From Thermodesulfobacteriota bacterium (lineage in GTDB: Bacteria > Desulfobacterota > Deferrisomatia > Deferrisomatales > JACRMM01): a DNA stretch of 33,632 nucleotides. The notes below the pieces were generated by a model that had not been told where the DNA came from, did not search any database, and worked only from the letters and a program-made list of their open reading frames with translations. Positions 28,996-33,632 of the stretch are shown in pieces. A program made the translations under genes and the position numbers. The DNA lies in assembly GCA_040756475.1 (NCBI GenBank), contig JBFLZB010000004.1, positions 1 through 33,632 of the forward strand. Direction: 5' to 3'. Within the stretch, counting starts at the first letter, position 1. Each line of letters opens with the position of its first letter.

Positions 28996-29019
28996 CTTTG
29001 TGTCTTGGTGTCTTTGTGG
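28996..29019. repeat. Octamer array (CTTTGTGT-type)
   Basis: Three 8-bp units (CTTTGTGT, CTTGGTGT, CTTTGTGG) 39 bases upstream of the sugar-kinase start. Confidence 0.65.
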
Positions 29020-29058
29020 TTGCTTCGGCTTGCCCCTACCGCCCTTTCCAGAGTCTCC

Positions 29059-30102
29059 ATGATCCCACATCCCCAGACGCTTGCCGGCCTTCTGCCCGAG
29101 GGCGACCGCCCCATTGCTCTCGCCCCCCTCCACGGCGACGGCTCGGCCCGCCGCTACTTCCGGGTCCGGGGGGAACGGCGCACCTACGTGCTCCTGGAGG
29201 GCCCGGACCCGGCCGAGAATGCCGCCACGGTGCGGATCGCCCGCCACCTGGAGGCCCGCGGCATCCGGGTTCCCCGGGTCTACGGGGCGGACGAGGCGAG
29301 GGGCTGGGTGCTCCTGGAGGACCTGGGGGACCGCAGCCTCTTCTCTGCCCTGAAGGAGCCCGGGGCCGATCCCTTCGCCCTCTACGAGCCCGTGCTGTGG
29401 CTCCTGGCCCGCATGCAGGTCCGGGGCGCCGAGGGTTTTCGCCTGGAGACCGGCTTTGCCCCTGCGCCGTACGGCCCGGGCCTCATGGTGGAGGAGGGTC
29501 TCTACTTCGCCCGGGAGTTCGCCCAGGGCATCCTGGGCCTGGAGGTGCCCTCCGGGTTTCGGGAGGACCTGGAGCGCCTGGCGGCCCTCGGGGCCCCGGC
29601 GCCGGGGGGCTATTTCCTCCACCGGGACTTCCAGAGCCGAAACGTACAGCTCACCGCCGACGGCGCCGGCCCCGCGCTCCTGGATTTCCAGGGCGCCCGC
29701 CCCGGCCCCCTGGCCTACGACGCGGCGGCCCTCATCCTCGACCCCTACGCCGCCCACCCCCCGGCGCTGCGCGGTCGGCTCCTCAAGCGTTATCGGGAGC
29801 ACCTGGCCCACCTCGGGGCGGCAGCGGGCTGGACCGAGGACGCCTGGCTCGCCCTCGGCGCCTTCCGCCTCCTCCAGGCCCTGGGAGCCTTCGGCAAGCT
29901 CGGCGGGCGAATGGGGAAGTCGGGCTTCCTGGAGCACGCGGGAGCCGCCCTCTCCCACTTGGAGGAGCACCTCGGGGAAGGGGGCCACGCAAATTTCGGC
30001 AGTCTTTCAGCCCTCTCCCGGCGTGCGCGAGATCGGTGGACGGATCGCCGCAGGGCGACGGGGGTGGGGCCGGGTTGGAAGAGGGATGCCCCCAGCCCCT
30101 GA
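29059..30102 (+). CDS. AmgK-like anomeric sugar kinase (aminoglycoside phosphotransferase family)
   Basis: 347-residue kinase of the aminoglycoside phosphotransferase fold, closest in pattern to AmgK, which phosphorylates MurNAc/GlcNAc at C1 in murein recycling. The catalytic loop is LHRDFQSRNV (187-196, Asp190 as base) and the metal-binding LDFQGARPGPLAYDAAAL begins at 208. LLEDLGDRSLF (85-95) and the WLALGAFRLLQALGAFGKL C-terminal helix also fit AmgK. The ATG at 29059 has only a weak ribosome site. NamZ and NagZ release exactly these free sugars, so the context agrees. The partner uridylyltransferase MurU is not in the window. Confidence 0.82.
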   Translation: MIPHPQTLAGLLPEGDRPIALAPLHGDGSARRYFRVRGERRTYVLLEGPDPAENAATVRIARHLEARGIRVPRVYGADEARGWVLLEDLGDRSLFSALKEPGADPFALYEPVLWLLARMQVRGAEGFRLETGFAPAPYGPGLMVEEGLYFAREFAQGILGLEVPSGFREDLERLAALGAPAPGGYFLHRDFQSRNVQLTADGAGPALLDFQGARPGPLAYDAAALILDPYAAHPPALRGRLLKRYREHLAHLGAAAGWTEDAWLALGAFRLLQALGAFGKLGGRMGKSGFLEHAGAALSHLEEHLGEGGHANFGSLSALSRRARDRWTDRRRATGVGPGWKRDAPSP

Positions 30103-30864
30103 CGAGGGCACGATGCTCTCTTGCGTCCCCGTCCAGGGTGCAGGGCATTTTCTCCCGGTATGGGGACAAGGCGATGGACAATTTCACGGCAGAGGCCTGG
30201 ACTCTACCTGGCCCTGTGATAAGATCGGCGCCCAACGGCCGGGGAGGGGTTTATTGCCCGCCGGGGGCGGCACCGGAGCCGGGTACGGCGGGGTGAAGAG
30301 TGTGAAATGTTTTTCCATTCTTGTCCCATGTTTGGAAGGGGATTGACACTAACGCGATATTGTGGTTTCTAGGTGGCGTTCTACTCCGCGGGCATGTTGT
30401 CAGTCGTGCAGCGACGTGTCGTGCGATGCTCTCTTAAGTTCGCAAGCGTCTGAGCCGAATGGGGGAGGCTATGGGTGGGCTGCTTGTTTCCAAAGGAGGA
30501 CTCCCGCCTTGGGCCGTGGCGAACCGCCCGGTCTTGATCTCCCCTGTTTGGAAGAAGCGGTTGCTTTCCCGCCGTCGGAAGGTTGCGGCGCGAATTCGCC
30601 TGGGGCCGGCTGTTGCCTGGCAGCTCCCAGGTCCAGGCCCGTGCTGCCGGGACCAAACCGCCCACCCGCTGCCCATGCGGCCTCGCGACCCTTCGAGTAG
30701 GAGTCGAGGGGCCGCGGCGGCGTTTTTTTGGAGAGGCCGTCCTACCGAAGAAGATCGTGCAACGAATGCGAGAAAGGAGGTCGACTGCAGCGGTTCTTGA
30801 GTGAAGGAGGCTTGCGCGGTTGTCGTTCACAACCCCAGTGGTCATGAACAGGAGGATGAAACGA
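30103..30864 (+). other. Long non-coding leader before the surface lipoprotein
   Basis: 762 bases without a convincing gene. Candidate signals: TTGACA at 30343-30348 with a poor -10; a bulged hairpin GCGG...CCCTTCGA / TCGAGGGG...CCGC (about 30678-30712) followed by GGCGGCG and seven Ts; and three ribosome-site-like motifs (AAGGAGGT near 30775, AAGGAGG at 30804-30810, AGGAGG at 30850-30855). I looked for known riboswitch cores and recognised none. Confidence 0.5.
30678..30731 (+). terminator. Hairpin plus T-run in the lipoprotein leader (possible attenuator)
   Basis: The stem CCCTTCGA/TCGAGGGG, extended by GCGG/CCGC around an 8-base bulge, is followed by GGCGGCG and TTTTTTT. It lies about 135 bases before the lipoprotein start. 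The gap between stem and T-run is longer than in classic terminators, so it may be a conditional attenuator or simply a weak stop. Confidence 0.4.
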
Positions 30865-33549
30865 ATGAAGAAACTCATGCAGGTCATGGCCCTTCTCGCG
30901 ATCGTACCGGCGGTGCTGTTCGGTTGCGCGAAGAGCGACGACGAATCCGTCACCAACCCCAACCCCTCGAAGTTCCAGCCCCGGGGCTCCATCCAGGGCT
31001 TCCTGGTCGATGCCACCACCCAGGAGCCCATCGTGGGCGCCGTCGTGGACATCGGCATGGGAACCGGGACCACCAACGATCGCGGCCAGTTCACGATCCG
31101 CAACGTCCCCGCCACCTATGACGCCGTCAACGGCACGGTCAGCGCGGACTACGACTTCACGATCGACCTCCGGGGCGTCACGAGCCCCGTGAACATGCGC
31201 GACGCGGCCGCCGCTCCCCGCTACCCGAGCTTCGTGTACCCGGGCAGCTACCGCATCGCCTTCACCTCGCTGGACGACACCTCCGGCGACGTGCCCGGCG
31301 CCGGCAGCGGCTCGAACCACGACACGCCGGTGGACGGCCTCATCGGCTCCTTCAACCACTACAGCGTCGGCAAGCTCGCCGCCACCATCAAGGGGTGTGT
31401 GGTGAATGGCACCACCCGCGCCTCGGTGGGCGAGGGCTACGCGGTCCGGCTCGTCTCCTGGGGCAGCGACAACAGCGCCACCGGAGCCAGCGGGCGCGTG
31501 CTGGCCGAGACCGCCACCGACGCAAACGGCGAGTTCACCTTTGCCGGCGTCGAGTCCTTCCAGACCTTCCGGGTAGTGGCCACCAACGGCGCCATGCTCG
31601 GACAGCAGACCGTGAGCGCGGGCGCAGACGGCACGACCGTGGACCTCACCTGCCGCACCGGCGGCTGCGAGGCCGTGCAGGTCTCCTCCGTCGACGACTG
31701 CGCCCCGATCATCACGAGCTGCACCCCCGAGTTCGGCGTCGACCTTGCCCCCACCGCAGGCCAGACGGCGACCTTCACCTTCAGCGAACCCATCAAGGCC
31801 ACCGCCTACGCCCTCGCCCTCACGGAGGACAAGGCGACCATCCAGGGCCTGTGGAACGACCTGCGGGTAAACCGCGGGCAGAAGAGCCTCACCAGAGCCG
31901 GAAACATTGCCCACTCCATGGCCTGGAACGAAGACATGACCGCCGTTACGGTCACCTTCGACACCGTGGGGTCGTCGCGCTACGACGTGTGGTTCGACTA
32001 CGACTTCATCCCCCTCATGGACGGGCAGGGCAACTTCGTCGACTTCGGCAACAGCGTGTGCACGAGCACCGCCTTCACCACCTTCTTCGACGAGCCGGCC
32101 GCCGCCGCGCCCGTGGTCGCCCTGGTGGGCGAGCCCTACGACTACGACTCCCTCCCGACCCTCGACTGGGATCCCGCGGCGGGCGCCAAGTCCTACAACG
32201 TGTACTGCGGCGTGAACCAGGTGTGGGGCGAGGATCAGGTCAACGAGCATCCGATGTCGTTCGTCGGCTCGACCGATGCCTCGTTCTTCCAGGACGGCAC
32301 GCGGTGCAACCGCTTCAGCTCCCCCACCTTCGTGGAGGGCGGCCAGATCCAGCTCACCTTCACCTACGTCGTGAGGTCCGTCGACCTGAACGGCGTGGAG
32401 TCCGAGGCGAGCAACGCCGTCACGGCCGCCGACACCGCAAAGCCCACCGTCGTGGACGGCAGCTTCAACGACTTCAGCCCCAACGCCTACGCGGCCCTGG
32501 CGGTGGGCGAGTCCCTCGACGCCGAGGTCCTGCGGCTCTTCTTCAGCGAGCCCCTGGACGAGGTCTCGGCCGAGACCTTGGCCAACTACGTGTTTGCCGC
32601 CCTGGAGGGCGCGGCCGCCACCGACGTGGTGCCCACGGCGACCAGCGCCGTGTACGACCAGTTCGGCCACTTCGTCGACCTGACCCTCGTGCTCCCGGCC
32701 AAGGCCGCCGGCGCTACCTACTCGGGCAACTGGTCGATCACGGTGTCCGGCATCGCCGACGTGGCCGGCAACGTGATGGACGCCGTCACCGAGATCAACG
32801 ACTTCGTGCCGGCGGCCGACTTCGCCGTCACCACCACCACCAGCCTGGCCACCTTCGGCCGCAACGAAGCGCCCAGCACCCTCGTGCTCGACTGGGCCCC
32901 GGTGAGCGACACGGCTACTTACGAGATCGTGGTCCAGAAGCGCGACCAGACCGGCGCCGTCGTCGGCACGAGCACCCAGTTCACCGGCCTCGCCACCCTG
33001 GGGACGGCGAACCTCGCCGCCTTCGGGCCGCTTTTCGCCAACCCCGACCGGTCCTACTTCACGGTCCAGGTGCGGGCGTTCGAGGACGACGTGTGGGTTG
33101 CGAAGTCCAACATCTTCACCGTGCGCGACGTGGTGGGTCCGGCCATCGTCAACGTGGCGGGCGGCCTCCCGGCGCTCCCGGCGGCCGGGGCGACCGAGAC
33201 GAGCCTCGTGACCGTCAGCTTCAACGAGCCCATGCGCAAGGTCCAGGCCGAGACCGTGGCGAGCTACACTCTCGTTGCCACGGGCACCCCGGCTGCGGAT
33301 GCCCTGACCGGCATCACCATCACCCGAGCCGAGCTCGCGGCGGACAACCAGACCCTCACCCTGACCTTCCAGGTAACCCGGCCGGCGAGTCCCGACGGGG
33401 ACGTCTTCACGGTCGTCCATCCCGACTGGGTCCTCCGGGTCGTGACAGGTCTCGACCTGGTGGACAACGCCATCCGGCTCGGGGCCGACGAGTGGGCCTT
33501 CGGGGTCTTCCCGACCCGCGACCCGGCCGTGACGGCCAACCCCTTCTAA
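30865..33549 (+). CDS. Large multi-domain surface lipoprotein
   Basis: 894-residue lipoprotein: signal MKKLMQVMALLAIVPAVLFG with lipid-attachment Cys21. Domains by eye: a carboxypeptidase-regulatory-like fold (42-100, QEPIVGAVVDIG then NDRGQFTIRNVPA), a second one (171-262, DANGEFTFAGV), then alternating Big_5/SbsA-Ig-like modules (about 280-420, 545-640, 780-890; for example VSFNEPMRKVQAETVASYTL) and fibronectin-like modules (PTLDWDPAAGAKSYNVYCG; STLVLDWAPVSDTATYEIVV). Such proteins sit on the outer surface in adhesion or matrix roles; the ligand is unknown. ATG at 30865 has AGGAGG nine bases upstream; a TTG at 30820 with AAGGAGG is an in-frame alternative. It is transcribed alone. Confidence 0.85.
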   Translation: MKKLMQVMALLAIVPAVLFGCAKSDDESVTNPNPSKFQPRGSIQGFLVDATTQEPIVGAVVDIGMGTGTTNDRGQFTIRNVPATYDAVNGTVSADYDFTIDLRGVTSPVNMRDAAAAPRYPSFVYPGSYRIAFTSLDDTSGDVPGAGSGSNHDTPVDGLIGSFNHYSVGKLAATIKGCVVNGTTRASVGEGYAVRLVSWGSDNSATGASGRVLAETATDANGEFTFAGVESFQTFRVVATNGAMLGQQTVSAGADGTTVDLTCRTGGCEAVQVSSVDDCAPIITSCTPEFGVDLAPTAGQTATFTFSEPIKATAYALALTEDKATIQGLWNDLRVNRGQKSLTRAGNIAHSMAWNEDMTAVTVTFDTVGSSRYDVWFDYDFIPLMDGQGNFVDFGNSVCTSTAFTTFFDEPAAAAPVVALVGEPYDYDSLPTLDWDPAAGAKSYNVYCGVNQVWGEDQVNEHPMSFVGSTDASFFQDGTRCNRFSSPTFVEGGQIQLTFTYVVRSVDLNGVESEASNAVTAADTAKPTVVDGSFNDFSPNAYAALAVGESLDAEVLRLFFSEPLDEVSAETLANYVFAALEGAAATDVVPTATSAVYDQFGHFVDLTLVLPAKAAGATYSGNWSITVSGIADVAGNVMDAVTEINDFVPAADFAVTTTTSLATFGRNEAPSTLVLDWAPVSDTATYEIVVQKRDQTGAVVGTSTQFTGLATLGTANLAAFGPLFANPDRSYFTVQVRAFEDDVWVAKSNIFTVRDVVGPAIVNVAGGLPALPAAGATETSLVTVSFNEPMRKVQAETVASYTLVATGTPAADALTGITITRAELAADNQTLTLTFQVTRPASPDGDVFTVVHPDWVLRVVTGLDLVDNAIRLGADEWAFGVFPTRDPAVTANPF

Positions 33550-33559
33550 CCACCCTTTC

Positions 33560-33593
33560 GGCAGGCAGGGGGCAACCCCTGCCTGCCCCTTTT
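33560..33593 (+). terminator. Strong intrinsic terminator after the surface lipoprotein
   Basis: GGCAGGCAGGGG and its perfect complement form a 12-bp stem with a GCAA tetraloop, followed by CC and TTTT, beginning 10 bases after the stop codon. This is the clearest rho-independent terminator in the window. Confidence 0.9.
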
Positions 33594-33632
33594 CCGGCGG
33601 CGCCGGGGGCCCGGCCGCGGCCGCCCCGGGTA

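Noticed and set aside
30340-30860. Known riboswitch (cyclic di-GMP, cobalamin, glycine, TPP) in the lipoprotein leader
   Set aside because: None of the conserved core sequences of these classes could be found by eye.
30742-33420. 892-codon frame antisense to the surface lipoprotein
   Set aside because: Gly/Val/His-rich shadow with no domain and no ribosome site; the sense frame has a lipoprotein signal and clear Ig-like modules.

Overview
The window is very G+C-rich, with strong GC-ending codon bias, Gram-negative-type lipoproteins, TRAP transporters, a DsrE2-like protein and a meso-diaminopimelate murein-recycling set. This suggests a high-GC anaerobic bacterium, most likely a Desulfobacterota/'Deltaproteobacteria'-type lineage. 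The placement is inferred from gene content only; there is no rRNA here.

Region 1 (132-17946, all minus strand) is a catabolic locus that I read as anaerobic nicotinate degradation. In transcription order it holds a XRE-cupin regulator, a first TRAP transporter (P, Q, M), a second TRAP transporter (P, Q, M) with its own promoter, a non-pyrrolysine MttB-family methyltransferase, a three-subunit molybdenum hydroxylase (2Fe-2S, FAD, Mo), an enamidase-type amidohydrolase, a 6-hydroxynicotinate reductase, a UPF0280/ApbE-like protein, a DUF1185 protein and an MmsA-like CoA-acylating aldehyde dehydrogenase. The first three enzymatic steps match the Eubacterium barkeri pathway (nicotinate to 6-hydroxynicotinate to tetrahydro-6-oxonicotinate to 2-formylglutarate). 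The later E. barkeri genes (hydroxymethylglutarate dehydrogenase, methyleneglutarate mutase and so on) are absent. The MmsA-like enzyme suggests another exit: decarboxylating oxidation of 2-formylglutarate to glutaryl-CoA. The MttB-like protein suggests the substrate entering may be N-methylnicotinate (trigonelline). The ApbE-like neighbour may flavinylate the reductase, whose E. barkeri homologue carries covalent flavin. All three are inferences to test.

Region 2 (about 17950-20944) holds a duplicated 107-bp sequence that can fold as a three-way junction, a TrxC-like protein whose active site has lost the nucleophilic Cys, a convergent DsrE2-like protein, a TPR lipoprotein, and two small membrane proteins.

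Region 3 (21182-30102, mostly plus strand) is a murein-recycling locus: NamZ-type exo-muramidase, Mpl ligase, a lipoprotein fusing a COG1649 glycoside-hydrolase-like domain to a parvulin-like domain, LD-carboxypeptidase, NagZ, and an AmgK-like sugar kinase. A DUF4160/DUF2442 pair and an 87-bp element with inverted ends are inserted near its end.

Region 4 (30103-33590) is a long leader followed by an 894-residue multi-domain surface lipoprotein with a very strong intrinsic terminator.

Intergenic space throughout is occupied by short, imperfect tandem arrays with 6-, 7-, 8- or 9-bp periods. Several unrelated families occur, some in both orientations, and some run into the starts or stops of genes.
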